Below are positions 44,815-53,454 of a stretch of 64,000 bases of DNA, in pieces; positions within the stretch are counted from its first letter, which is position 1; every line of letters starts with the position of its first letter. The stretch is from contig NZ_KE384549.1 in NCBI RefSeq assembly GCF_000426645.1, positions 62,001 to 126,000 of the forward strand, written 5' to 3'. The translations under genes and the position numbers were made by a program. The DNA comes from Nakamurella lactea DSM 19367 (GTDB lineage Bacteria > Actinomycetota > Actinomycetes > Mycobacteriales > Nakamurellaceae). Under the pieces are notes generated by a model that was not told where the DNA came from, did not search any database, and saw only the letters and a list, made by a program, of their open reading frames with translations.

Positions 44815-45744
44815 ATGCGACGTCTCGCTGTGGCGCTGCTGGCTGCACTGATCGTCATCCCCGTCGTCCTTGCCGTGCCGGCCGCCGCCGGAGTCACCGG
44901 GATGACGCCGCAGCAGGCGGTGAACGAGGGCGCCGCCCAGGCCGCCGATGCGCAGGGCGTCACCACCTATGCCGCGGTGGTCGACCGCCGGACCGGCACG
45001 GTGGTCGGCAAGACCGACAATGCCGACACCCAGGTCGCCTCGGAGTCGCTGGTCAAGGTCCTGCTGGCGGCCTATTACCTGGTCAAGTACAACGGCGACC
45101 TGCCCGAGAACATCTCCTCCGACCTGCACACCATGATCGTGGAATCCGATGACGCGCTCTGCAGCGCGTACTGGACCAACGCGGCCGTGCCGGCGATGGC
45201 CGAGCGCTTCGACCTGGAGGGCGTCGCACTCGCGGACGATCCCGGCCACTGGGGTGCCACCAAGGTGACGGCCATCGGGATGGCCGAGTTCCTGTACCGG
45301 ATGAGCAAGGACAAGGTGGTCGGCCCGTGGCTGGTCGCCACGATGACCGAGAGCCACGACCACGGCAGCGACGGCTTCGACCAGAACTTCGGCTTCAACG
45401 CCCTCGACGGGGCGGCCAGCAAGCAGGGTTGGGGCAGCGACAACGACTGGCACGAGCAGCAGAATGCCGTGCACTCGATCGGGCTGACGACGAACTATGC
45501 CGCCGCGGTGCTGCAGACCGGGTCCTCGGGTGTGTACAAGTCGATGCGGCCGCTCGCCACGGTGACGGCGCAGCTGATCGCCGACTCGACGCCGCCGGCC
45601 GTGCCGACCCCGACCAAGATCCCGCCGAGCACCAAGACGCCGACGACGACCAAGAGCAGGACACCCACCTCCCCGTCCTCCCCGAGCGAACAGCCGGGGG
45701 TGGGCGGGTCGACGTCCTGGTGGGCGCGGGCCGTCGAGTTCTGA
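44815..45744 (+). CDS. Secreted serine hydrolase of the beta-lactamase/DD-peptidase fold
   Basis: A 309-residue exported protein with a signal peptide (cut near residue 26). The active-site signature SxxK is S78-LV-K81, followed by the SDN-like SDD (in VESDDALCS) and a KTG-like KQG (in ASKQGWG). This set matches class A beta-lactamase folds. The C-terminal 60 residues are Thr/Ser/Pro-rich, likely wall-spanning. ATG at 44815 follows GGAAGGAG. It may be a penicillin-binding hydrolase rather than a resistance enzyme. Confidence 0.75.
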   Translation: MRRLAVALLAALIVIPVVLAVPAAAGVTGMTPQQAVNEGAAQAADAQGVTTYAAVVDRRTGTVVGKTDNADTQVASESLVKVLLAAYYLVKYNGDLPENISSDLHTMIVESDDALCSAYWTNAAVPAMAERFDLEGVALADDPGHWGATKVTAIGMAEFLYRMSKDKVVGPWLVATMTESHDHGSDGFDQNFGFNALDGAASKQGWGSDNDWHEQQNAVHSIGLTTNYAAAVLQTGSSGVYKSMRPLATVTAQLIADSTPPAVPTPTKIPPSTKTPTTTKSRTPTSPSSPSEQPGVGGSTSWWARAVEF

Positions 45745-45869
45745 CCAGGCGGGTCACCGGAGGACGCGGATGGTGCATCGCGGTCCGGCGGCGGCCAGCG
45801 CGGCGATTCGACACACCCTCCGGGGCCGGACTCCCCGGACAGGTGGACCCGGGATGGGGCGGGCCGAAT

Positions 45870-45885
45870 GTTAACCGCGGATAAC
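45870..45885. promoter_or_regulatory. Inverted repeat in the promoter of the carboxyltransferase gene
   Basis: GTTAACCGCGGATAAC: GTTA and TAAC arms around a GC core that itself contains CCGCGG. It overlaps a candidate -10 TAACTT (45882-45887) 12 bases before the ATG, so a repressor site is plausible. Confidence 0.35.
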
Positions 45886-45899
45886 TTAGGGTGAGGGTC

Positions 45900-47465
45900 A
45901 TGAGCAACGACGCCGACCACTCCGCGGCGACCAGCGCGCACCCGAGCTTCACCGACCTCGCCGAACGGGTCGCCGCCGGCGGCGCCGCCAGGTACCACGA
46001 GTCGAACGCGGCCAAGGGCAAGCTGTTCGCCCGCGACCGGATCGCCGCGCTGGTCGACGAGGGCTCGTTCGTCGAGGACGGCCAGTTCGCGAACGTGCTG
46101 GCCGACGGACTACCCGCCGACGGGGTGGTGACCGGCGCGGCCACCGTCGCCGGCCGGCCGGTCTGCCTGATGGCGAACGACTCGACCGTGAAGGCCGGCT
46201 CCTGGGGCGCCCGGACAGTCGAGAAGATCATCCGGATCATCGAGCGGGCCTACGCCACCGGCGTGCCGATGATCTACCTGGTCGATTCGGCCGGGGCCAG
46301 GATCACCGACCAGGTCGACCTGTTCCCGGGCCGGCGGGGCGCCGGGAAGATCTTCCACACGCAGGTCAGGGCATCCGGTGCGATCCCGCAGGTGTGCGCG
46401 CTGTTCGGGCCGAGCGCGGCCGGCGGCGCCTACATCCCGGCGTTCTGCGACGTGGTGATCATGGTGGCAGGCAACGCTTCCATGTATCTGGGCAGCGACC
46501 GGATGGTCGAGATGGTGACGGGGGAGAAGACCACTCTTGAGGAGATGGGTGGGGCCAAGATGCACACCTCGGTCTCCGGGGTCGGGCACCTGCTGGCGAA
46601 GAACGAGCAGCAGGCACTCGGCTGGGTCGCGGAGTACCTGAGCTACCTGCCGGACAACTCGACCCAACTGCCGCCGGTTGCCGATTCGTCAGCAGTACCG
46701 GTGGCCGGCAAGGGCGACCTGCGGGCGTTGGTCCCCACCTCGGAACGCCAGGCCTTCGACATGCGCCGGTACGCAAAAGCGTTGCTGGACGCCGATTCCT
46801 ACTTCGAGATCCACCCGGACTGGGCCCGCGAGCTGACTGTCGGATTCGGCCGGCTGGACGGCAAGGTCGTCGGCCTGGTCGGCAACAACTCGATGTTCCG
46901 CGGAGGGGTGCTGTTCGTCGATTCCGCCGACAAGGCATCACATTTCGTGCAGCTCTGCGACGCGTTCAACGTCCCGCTGATCTTCCTGTCCGACGTTCCC
47001 GGCTTCATGGTCGGCTCGGCGGTGGAGCGGCAGGGCATCATCCGGCACGGCGCGAAGATGATCTTCGCGGTGTCCGAGGCGACGGTGCCGAAGATCTGTG
47101 TGGTGGTGCGCAAGGCCTACGGCGCCGGGCTGTACGCGATGGCCGGGCCCGGCTTCGAGCCGGACGCGACGCTGGCGCTGCCCACCGCCAAGATCGCCGT
47201 GATGGGTGCCGAGGCAGCGGTGAACGCGGTGTACGCCAACAAGATCGCCGCGATCGCCGACGAGTCGGAACGGGCGGCCTACGTGGCGGGGCTGCGCGAG
47301 GAGTACGAGCAGGACATCGACGTGGTCCGGCTGGCCTCCGAGCTGGTGGTGGACGCGCTGGTCGAGCCGGAGAATCTGCGGCGGGAACTGATCCTGCGGA
47401 TCGCGGCTGCCGCCGGCAAGGACCGTTCCTTCTCCCGGCGCCGGCACGGCGTCACCCCGGTCTGA
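45900..47465 (+). CDS. Methylcrotonyl-type acyl-CoA carboxylase carboxyltransferase
   Basis: A 521-residue beta subunit. Motifs: DGVVTGAATVAGRPV, DSAGARITDQVDLFPG, FGPSAAGGAYIPAFCD, and SDVPGFMVGSAVERQGIIR with KAYGAGLYAMAGP. The GGAYIPAFCD type is found in methylcrotonyl-CoA and related carboxyltransferases, distinct from AccD5 in this window. No alpha chain is adjacent, so it may share AccA3 or use one elsewhere. With the HMG-CoA lyase nearby, leucine degradation is the likely pathway. ATG at 45900. Confidence 0.88.
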   Translation: MSNDADHSAATSAHPSFTDLAERVAAGGAARYHESNAAKGKLFARDRIAALVDEGSFVEDGQFANVLADGLPADGVVTGAATVAGRPVCLMANDSTVKAGSWGARTVEKIIRIIERAYATGVPMIYLVDSAGARITDQVDLFPGRRGAGKIFHTQVRASGAIPQVCALFGPSAAGGAYIPAFCDVVIMVAGNASMYLGSDRMVEMVTGEKTTLEEMGGAKMHTSVSGVGHLLAKNEQQALGWVAEYLSYLPDNSTQLPPVADSSAVPVAGKGDLRALVPTSERQAFDMRRYAKALLDADSYFEIHPDWARELTVGFGRLDGKVVGLVGNNSMFRGGVLFVDSADKASHFVQLCDAFNVPLIFLSDVPGFMVGSAVERQGIIRHGAKMIFAVSEATVPKICVVVRKAYGAGLYAMAGPGFEPDATLALPTAKIAVMGAEAAVNAVYANKIAAIADESERAAYVAGLREEYEQDIDVVRLASELVVDALVEPENLRRELILRIAAAAGKDRSFSRRRHGVTPV

Positions 47466-47563
47466 CGGGGCTGACGGCTCAGCGCCGGTCGAGCCCGTCG
47501 AGACCGACGAGGCTGTCGTACCTGGTGTGCTCGGTGGATGTCCCTGGATTGATGACCAGACCG

Positions 47564-48082
47564 TCAGTCGGCCATCCGGCGGGGTCCGTTGTCGTTGGAG
47601 GAGTTCTCGCCCTCGTCGCTGAAGTCCTCGGGGAACACCCAGCGCCGGTAGGCCCAGTAGCGGAAGGCCATTCCGACCAGGGTGCCGATGATGTTCGCCG
47701 AGATGAAGTCGGCGACGCTCACCACGAACTGGGTGTGATGCGCGAGGTTGAAGCCGAACCAGTAGCGGGACATCGCCAGCGGGATCAGGTTCAGGCCCAG
47801 CGCCAGCCCGTTGACCAGGAAGAACAGCATTGCCTCGTGGTGCCGCTCGCGGCCGCCACGGGTGCTGAACGACCATTCGCGGTTCAGCACGTAGGACAGG
47901 ACGGTCGACACCAGGATCGAGATGATCTTCGCGGTGATGGGCTTGTCGACCAGGATCGTGTGGGTCATGATCGTGAACAGCCCGGTGTCCACGATCCAGG
48001 CGGTGCCGCCGACAACGAGGAACTTCGCGAGTTCTCGGTACTTCAGCGGGAGAACTTCGCGGACTCTGTCGATGATCGGCAC
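47564..48082 (-). CDS. GtrA family membrane protein
   Basis: A 172-residue protein with four helices and the GtrA pattern (ELAKFLVVGGTAWIVDTGLF; SYVLNREWSF; FRYWAYRRWVF). GtrA-like proteins are linked to flipping or transfer of lipid-linked sugars into the cell wall. The C-terminal tail is acidic. GTG start. Its mycobacterial counterpart neighbours purK, as here if the sigma-fusion gene is set aside. It lies 9 bases downstream of that gene. Confidence 0.88.
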   Translation of the reverse strand: MPIIDRVREVLPLKYRELAKFLVVGGTAWIVDTGLFTIMTHTILVDKPITAKIISILVSTVLSYVLNREWSFSTRGGRERHHEAMLFFLVNGLALGLNLIPLAMSRYWFGFNLAHHTQFVVSVADFISANIIGTLVGMAFRYWAYRRWVFPEDFSDEGENSSNDNGPRRMAD

Positions 48083-48091
48083 CGGCCGAGT

Positions 48092-51000
48092 CTACGGGCG
48101 GGGCAGGGCTGTTCTGGTCTGGTCTGCGGGGGGCGGGTCCGAGGTGGGAGCAGCATCACGCTGGACCAGAGTAGGGCCGACCAGAACACCCTCCTTGACG
48201 CTGTCGGCCGGATTCAACGTGGTCGACAACGTCGGCTTGACCAGCACCCGGGCGCCATTGCTGCTGGCGACGTAGGGGGTGGCATCGTCCCCCACCCCGT
48301 AGGTCCAGGGCATGCACTCACCAGTTCTGCACTCGAGGGATCGATCCAGGTTGTAGAGGAGTTGTGTCTTTGTGGCGTTGATCTCGAAGGTCGATGAGTG
48401 GCGTTCGACCGCGTCGTCGAATGTGATGTTGCGCGTTGCCGACGGATCGCTCAGTACCACTGTGAGGCTCCAGCCCCCCATCGCTTGCTCGACATCCTTG
48501 CCTTGGCCGGTGGTCACGAGGATCGGTGTCGTTACTAGCTTCTGCAGGTCTGCCTGAGAGACTTGAGCAGAACCCGCGTACAGCTCTCGGTTGTCGTTGA
48601 TGCGCTCTGTCGAATGATCGAACAACGAGACTGGTTGCTTGCCTGCCCACAGGTTCAGTGATTCGAGCGGGGTGGTCGACGTCCAGGTCAGTTGTGCCCA
48701 CAGAACTTTCGCGTAGCCACGGGCGGTCTCGCTAGCGCCCGGACCGCCGATGCAGGGAACCGGCACCCCAGTTCCGGAGCATGGATCGTTGAGCGCTGCG
48801 CCAGCCATACTGCCGCTGAACGGGCCGGTCATGTCGATCGTGTCGCCAGGCTGACGGGCGCTGATGGTCGGCAGGTCGGCTTCGGCCTGATAATCCAGGC
48901 TGTCAACGGTCAGGTCGAGTTGGTGGTCGCCCGATGCCTGCGGCAAGGCGGTCAGCGAGAAATCGGCGGACAGTGAGCCGTCGGCCCGCTCGACGAACCG
49001 GCACCTCACCGATCCGTCGTCTTTCTTGGTGCAGTTGTCGGGGTCACCGGCGACAACCAGGTTGGTGTCGTTGTCCGGCTGGGCGATGGTGGCCTCGCCG
49101 ACGTCGCCAGCGGTGAGTGGCAGGTTGGCCGGCAGACTGACGGTCAGCGGGGTAGTCCGGCCTGCCGTCAGGCCGACGGCCGAGAGTGTCGGCAGCAGGC
49201 TCGGCAGCGTGACTGTCGTGCGCATGCCGGGGCCGATGTTCACGTGGAAGTCCACGAGCTCCTGCAAGTTGATGTCGGTGGTGATCGCCAACTTCAGCGT
49301 GATGGTCGAGGGGCCAGGCTGGATCGGAGGCAGCTTGCAGCCGCTCGCGGTGCAGGAACCGAGGCGTAGCGCGGTTGTCCCGATCAGCGGGACAACCGCG
49401 CTACGCCCGCGGAGGCCATCACCACCCTCGGGGGTCACCGACACACTCGACGGTGTCAGCTGTTTCGTGTCCACAGTCAGCTCGGCACCGCTGAGCGGCG
49501 CGGTTCCGGGATTCGTCACCGACAGCGCGACGTCGATGGTGCCCTTCGCCAGGTCGATCCCGGTCACTACCGGAGCGCTGCTACCCGGTTGCAGAACCGC
49601 CGGTGGTGTTGTGGGAGTCGTTGGGGTGGTGGGGGTTGTCGGGCTGGTCGGAGTCGTGGACGGGACCGTAGTGCTCGACGGCGCTGTGGTGCTCGACGGT
49701 GCGGAGGTGGCGGTGGTGCTTGTCGGTGCCGTGGTGCCCGGCGACGATGTGGAACTCGGGGGAGTCGTGGGCGCGGAGGTCGCGGTGCTGCGCGTTGGTG
49801 CCAGCGGCGGCACGATCGGGACGGAACCGGTGGGGAGCGTGCTGGTGCTGACCGGCGGCGGCACCACCGGCGGGGTATTGGCGGGCGGAGTGCTCGCCGG
49901 CGCCGTATTGGCCGGTGCAGTATTCACCGGCGCTGTGTTCACCGGAGCGGTGTTGGCCGGTGCGGTATTAGCTGGGCCCGTATTGGCCGGTGCGGTGTTC
50001 GCCGGCGCGGTATTGGCCGGGGCCGAGTTGCCGGAATTCCCGCCGTTCGCGCCGGCCGACCCGGTCGGACCGGGCCCACTCGAACTCACCGCGGCCGACG
50101 ACGCGACGGCCGGCGGGTTGTCGGCGAGCGGCACCTCGTTGCCGCCGGTGCTCACGGCGACCATCACCGCGATGGCGGCGACCGCGGCCGCGGCGGCCAT
50201 CCCGCCGGCGACGGCCCAGCTCTTCGGGATCTTCGTCAGCAGCGCCCAACCGCCGGCACCGTGTCCGGCGCCGCCCGCCGCGGCACCCGCGGCCGCCCCA
50301 CCGACGGCGGCACCGCCGGCCGCGGTGCCGGCCCCGATGCCGATCACCGCCTTGCCGCCGGCGGCGAGCACGCCGATCTTCGTCAGCACCACCGACGGTC
50401 CGAGCGTCGACAGGTATCCGACGGCCGCGCCGCCCAGCAGCACCGGCGCCAGCAGCACCCGGAGCCCGGAGTTGACCTCCTGGAGTTCGGCCGCCAACGC
50501 CCGGCAATCGGCGCAGGTCTCCAGGTGGGCGTCCACCTCGGCCCGCTCGCGCCTCGACAGCCCGTCACGGGTCCAGGCACCCAGCTGACCGACGATCTGC
50601 CGGCAGGACGCCGCATCGGTGTCCACCAGGTGCGCCTGCAGATACGCCTCGCGCAGGCCCTCCCGGGCGCGGAACGCGAGCGAGGTCACCGCGTTCGGCG
50701 TCAGCCCGAGCAGTTCGCCGGTCTGGGCCGGGGTGTAGCCCTCGACCGTCAGGTACCAGAGCACCGCCTGCCAGCGTTCCGGCAACGCCGAATAGGCCTT
50801 GCCGACCAGCTGGTTCTCGGCGTCCTTGAGCACGATGTCGGTGTCCGACACCGGGACATCGAACTTCGCGTCGTCGTCGGTGAAGGTGAGCTTGGAGTCC
50901 TTGCGGGTCCGGTCGTAGGCGGTGTTCCGCAGCGTGGTGAACAGGTAGGCGCGGAAGTTCGTGTCGGGACCCTTGCCGGCCGTCAGCCCGTCCAGCACCC

Positions 51001-51181
51001 GGGCGAACGACTCGGACACCAGGTCGTCGGCATCGGCCGGTCCTCTGGTGAGTTGCCGGGCGAGGTTCGCGGCGGCCGTCGCATGGCGCCGATACAGCTC
51101 GGCGAAGGCCGTCCGGTCGCCGCTGCGCACCCGGGTGATGAGCTCGGGGTCGCCGACGATGATGTCCACCTGCTCGGCCAC
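48092..51181 (-). CDS. Membrane-tethered ECF sigma factor fused to zinc-finger anti-sigma and a large ectodomain
   Basis: One 1029-residue polypeptide. Residues 1-185 form an ECF sigma factor: region 2 with DLVSESFARVLDGL and NFRAYLFTTLRNTAYD, region 4 with LPERWQAVLWYL and the helix-turn-helix up to SLAFRAREGLREAY. Residues 203-235 hold an anti-sigma zinc finger, H219xxxC223xxC226. An Ala/Gly-rich stretch and a strong membrane helix (about 323-344) follow. Residues 351-535 are a Ser/Thr/Pro stalk with PANTA repeats; the rest is an extracellular beta-rich region whose end resembles DUF3344-type modules (GWSLTVVLSDPSATRNITFDD). GTG start follows GGAGGTGA. An 18-bp-core palindrome is inserted in frame at residues ~592-607. 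Confidence 0.88.
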   Translation of the reverse strand: MAEQVDIIVGDPELITRVRSGDRTAFAELYRRHATAAANLARQLTRGPADADDLVSESFARVLDGLTAGKGPDTNFRAYLFTTLRNTAYDRTRKDSKLTFTDDDAKFDVPVSDTDIVLKDAENQLVGKAYSALPERWQAVLWYLTVEGYTPAQTGELLGLTPNAVTSLAFRAREGLREAYLQAHLVDTDAASCRQIVGQLGAWTRDGLSRRERAEVDAHLETCADCRALAAELQEVNSGLRVLLAPVLLGGAAVGYLSTLGPSVVLTKIGVLAAGGKAVIGIGAGTAAGGAAVGGAAAGAAAGGAGHGAGGWALLTKIPKSWAVAGGMAAAAAVAAIAVMVAVSTGGNEVPLADNPPAVASSAAVSSSGPGPTGSAGANGGNSGNSAPANTAPANTAPANTGPANTAPANTAPVNTAPVNTAPANTAPASTPPANTPPVVPPPVSTSTLPTGSVPIVPPLAPTRSTATSAPTTPPSSTSSPGTTAPTSTTATSAPSSTTAPSSTTVPSTTPTSPTTPTTPTTPTTPPAVLQPGSSAPVVTGIDLAKGTIDVALSVTNPGTAPLSGAELTVDTKQLTPSSVSVTPEGGDGLRGRSAVVPLIGTTALRLGSCTASGCKLPPIQPGPSTITLKLAITTDINLQELVDFHVNIGPGMRTTVTLPSLLPTLSAVGLTAGRTTPLTVSLPANLPLTAGDVGEATIAQPDNDTNLVVAGDPDNCTKKDDGSVRCRFVERADGSLSADFSLTALPQASGDHQLDLTVDSLDYQAEADLPTISARQPGDTIDMTGPFSGSMAGAALNDPCSGTGVPVPCIGGPGASETARGYAKVLWAQLTWTSTTPLESLNLWAGKQPVSLFDHSTERINDNRELYAGSAQVSQADLQKLVTTPILVTTGQGKDVEQAMGGWSLTVVLSDPSATRNITFDDAVERHSSTFEINATKTQLLYNLDRSLECRTGECMPWTYGVGDDATPYVASSNGARVLVKPTLSTTLNPADSVKEGVLVGPTLVQRDAAPTSDPPPADQTRTALPRP
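49363..49407. repeat. 45-bp palindrome built of two inverted 18-bp cores, inside the sigma-fusion gene
   Basis: Perfect 20-base arms (49363-49382 and 49388-49407) around the loop ATCAG. Each arm contains the core CGGGACAACCGCGCTACG, one base different from the cores at 30752 and 38076. Its 45 bases are exactly 15 codons, read on the minus strand as part of GRSAVVPLIGTTALRL. Confidence 0.93.
49868..50020 (-). repeat. 15-bp repeats encoding the PANTA stalk
   Basis: About ten diverged 15-base units encode PANTA/PVNTA/PANTG pentapeptides (residues 388-438) of the extracellular stalk. The repeats are in frame and probably length-variable. Confidence 0.8.
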
Positions 51182-51390
51182 TGCTCACCTCCCGGGTCAA
51201 GTCGTCGTGGGTGCTAGTCCTGGATTCTGCCTTGTGGGTGACGCGCGGAGGAAACATCGATCACGCGAGAACCGGACACACCGCTGCGAGCTCGATCACT
51301 TACTGCTGTCGCACGCGTCCGGCTCTCCACCATTCGGGTGAAAGATGTCGGTTTCGCGTGACGAGGCGGGGCCATTCGCGTCCCTGAAGC

Positions 51391-52140
51391 ATGAACCGAG
51401 CCTGGCGGCAGACTGCGGACAGCGAGGCCCTGCGCGAGCAGTGGCAGGTGCTGTCCTCCGAGCTGGGCTGGGCGTACGCCTCCGACTGGCAGCAGGACTC
51501 CGTCGACGCGCTGTGCGAGGCCATGGTCGAGCTACGGGACCCATGGGACGCGGCAGAGCGGCTGGGCCGGGACCGGGCGGCCGCCGGGGTCGGGCTCGCC
51601 GAGACCCTCTCCGACATCGACGCGCTCACCACCCTGGTGCCCGACGACAACGCCGAACAGCTGCGCAGGGCAGTGTCCCTGGGCTGGTCCGAGGTGGCCA
51701 CCGCGCCGCAGGTGAGCCTGATCGATCCGATGACCGGCCTGGTCAGCCTCGGCTACCTGCAGCTCCGGCTCGGCGAGGTCTACCGCGCCGGCGCCGGCAT
51801 GGGCCGACCGGTGGGCGCCTCCCATGCGCTGGTGATCGTCCGGATCCGCAGCACCCAGACCGGGCTGGGCCGTCGGCTGCCGATGGTGGTGGTGGCGGAC
51901 GCGCTGCGCTCGGTGTTCGACGCCGGCGAAACGCTCGCGTTGCTGTCCGATTCGGTGATCGCGGTGCTCTGCCGGCGCGACCAGCGACTGCCGGCCCGCG
52001 CGGGCCTCGCGCAAACCCTCGGTCAGCGGATGCTCGACCGGGACGAACTGGCGGGTCCGGTGTCGGTGGCCGGCTGGATCGAGCCGCTGCCGGGCAGTGT
52101 CGCGCTCGCCACCGCGATGCTGGCGGACCTCAGCCGCTGA
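51391..52140 (+). CDS. Degenerate GGDEF-like protein
   Basis: A 249-residue cytosolic protein. Residues 110-130 (LIDPMTGLVSLGYLQLRLGEV) match the opening of GGDEF diguanylate-cyclase domains (D-x-LTGL-x-NR), and HALVIVRI matches the next strand, but no GGDEF motif or metal site follows. The N-terminal ~105 residues are helical. It may bind nucleotides or act as a scaffold, not as a cyclase. It is divergent from the sigma-fusion gene across 209 bases in which no other gene or clear operator was seen. The ATG at 51391 has only a weak ribosome site. Confidence 0.62.
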   Translation: MNRAWRQTADSEALREQWQVLSSELGWAYASDWQQDSVDALCEAMVELRDPWDAAERLGRDRAAAGVGLAETLSDIDALTTLVPDDNAEQLRRAVSLGWSEVATAPQVSLIDPMTGLVSLGYLQLRLGEVYRAGAGMGRPVGASHALVIVRIRSTQTGLGRRLPMVVVADALRSVFDAGETLALLSDSVIAVLCRRDQRLPARAGLAQTLGQRMLDRDELAGPVSVAGWIEPLPGSVALATAMLADLSR

Positions 52141-52157
52141 GCGGTTCGGCCGCCCAT

Positions 52158-52163
52158 TAGGCT
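52158..52163 (+). promoter_or_regulatory. -10 element of a leaderless purK promoter
   Basis: TAGGCT ends 7 bases before the GTG at 52171. Confidence 0.5.
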
Positions 52164-52170
52164 TCCCAGC

Positions 52171-53454
52171 GTGGATCCACGCACCGGTCTGCCCCGGGTC
52201 GGCATGGTCGGCGGGGGACAGTTGGCCCGAATGACGCATCAGGCAGCCATCGCGCTCGGTCAGAGCCTGCGGGTGTTGGCCACCTCGCCGGACGACTCCG
52301 CTGCGCTGATCGCGCCGGACGTGAGTATCGGCGAACACACCGATCTCGCCGCGCTGCGCAGCTTCGCCGCCGACTGCGACGTCGTCACCTTCGACCACGA
52401 GCACGTGCCGGGCGAGCACCTGCGGGCGCTGATCGCCGAGGGGCACACGGTGTACCCCGGCCCGGACGCCCTGCGCTACGCGCAGGACAAGGTGGCGATG
52501 CGCCGGCGCCTGGCCGAACTCGGCGCGCCGGTGCCGGACTTCGCGGTGACGACGGTCGGCGGGCTCGCGTCCGCGGCCGTCGCCTTCGGCGCCGACCACG
52601 GCTGGCCGGTGGTGGTCAAGACCGCGCGCGGCGGTTACGACGGCCGCGGGGTGTTCGTGCTGGACAGCGCGGATGACCTCCCTGGGCTGACGGAACTGCT
52701 GCCGGCCGCCGACGCCGGCCGTGAGCTGGTGATCGAGACCTTCGTGCCGATGCGCCGGGAACTGGCGGTGGTGCTGGCCCGCAGCTCGTTCGGTCAGGCT
52801 GCGGTGTGGCCGGTGGTGCAGACCGTCCAACGGGACGGGATCTGTGTGGAGGTGATCGCACCCGCCCCCGATCTGGATGACGACATCGCTTCTGCCGCAG
52901 GGGTTCTCGGCTTGCGGATCGCTGCCGAGCTGGACGTGGTAGGGGTACTTGCGGTGGAGCTGTTCGAGGTGCCGCGCAGCGAGCGGTTCCCGGACGGGCT
53001 GGTGGTCAACGAACTGGCCATGCGTCCGCACAACTCCGGCCACTGGACGATGGACGGGGCGGTGACCGGCCAGTTCGAACAGCATCTGCGGGCGGTGCTC
53101 GATTATCCGTTGGGCCGCACCGAGATGCACGCGCCGTTCGCGGTGATGGGCAACGTACTCGGCGGTCCGGCCGATTCGCCGGGCGCCGCGATGGGCATCG
53201 ACGAACGGATCCATCACCTGTCCGCCCGGTTCCCCGAGGTCAAGATCCATTGGTACGGCAAGGGAATCCGACCGGGTCGAAAGCTGGGGCACGTCAACGT
53301 GACCGGCGGCGACCTGGCCGCGCTGCGGCGGACGGCGCAACTGGCCGCCGAATGGCTGGGCAGCGGGGTCTGGGCCGACGGGTACTCGATCCATGACATT
53401 TCCGAAGCCGGCGCCGCGGTGGCCGCCGCCGACCGATCGAAGGAGCTCCGATGA
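52171..53454 (+). CDS. purK: N5-carboxyaminoimidazole ribonucleotide synthase PurK
   Basis: A 427-residue ATP-grasp enzyme that carboxylates AIR to N5-CAIR with ATP and bicarbonate in purine synthesis. The N-terminal [11 protein letters not shown] loop, ATP site [15 protein letters not shown] and C-terminal [17 protein letters not shown] are all present. GTG at 52171 is probably leaderless. The stop overlaps purE as ATGA. The order purK-purE-acyl-CoA dehydrogenase is conserved in mycobacteria. Confidence 0.96.
   Translation: MDPRTGLPRVGMVGGGQLARMTHQAAIALGQSLRVLATSPDDSAALIAPDVSIGEHTDLAALRSFAADCDVVTFDHEHVPGEHLRALIAEGHTVYPGPDALRYAQDKVAMRRRLAELGAPVPDFAVTTVGGLASAAVAFGADHGWPVVVKTARGGYDGRGVFVLDSADDLPGLTELLPAADAGRELVIETFVPMRRELAVVLARSSFGQAAVWPVVQTVQRDGICVEVIAPAPDLDDDIASAAGVLGLRIAAELDVVGVLAVELFEVPRSERFPDGLVVNELAMRPHNSGHWTMDGAVTGQFEQHLRAVLDYPLGRTEMHAPFAVMGNVLGGPADSPGAAMGIDERIHHLSARFPEVKIHWYGKGIRPGRKLGHVNVTGGDLAALRRTAQLAAEWLGSGVWADGYSIHDISEAGAAVAAADRSKELR

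Noticed and set aside
49026-51217. Two frames of more than 500 codons antisense to the sigma fusion
   Set aside because: They mirror the PANTA and Thr/Pro repeats; the minus-strand frame has recognisable domains and a good ribosome site.
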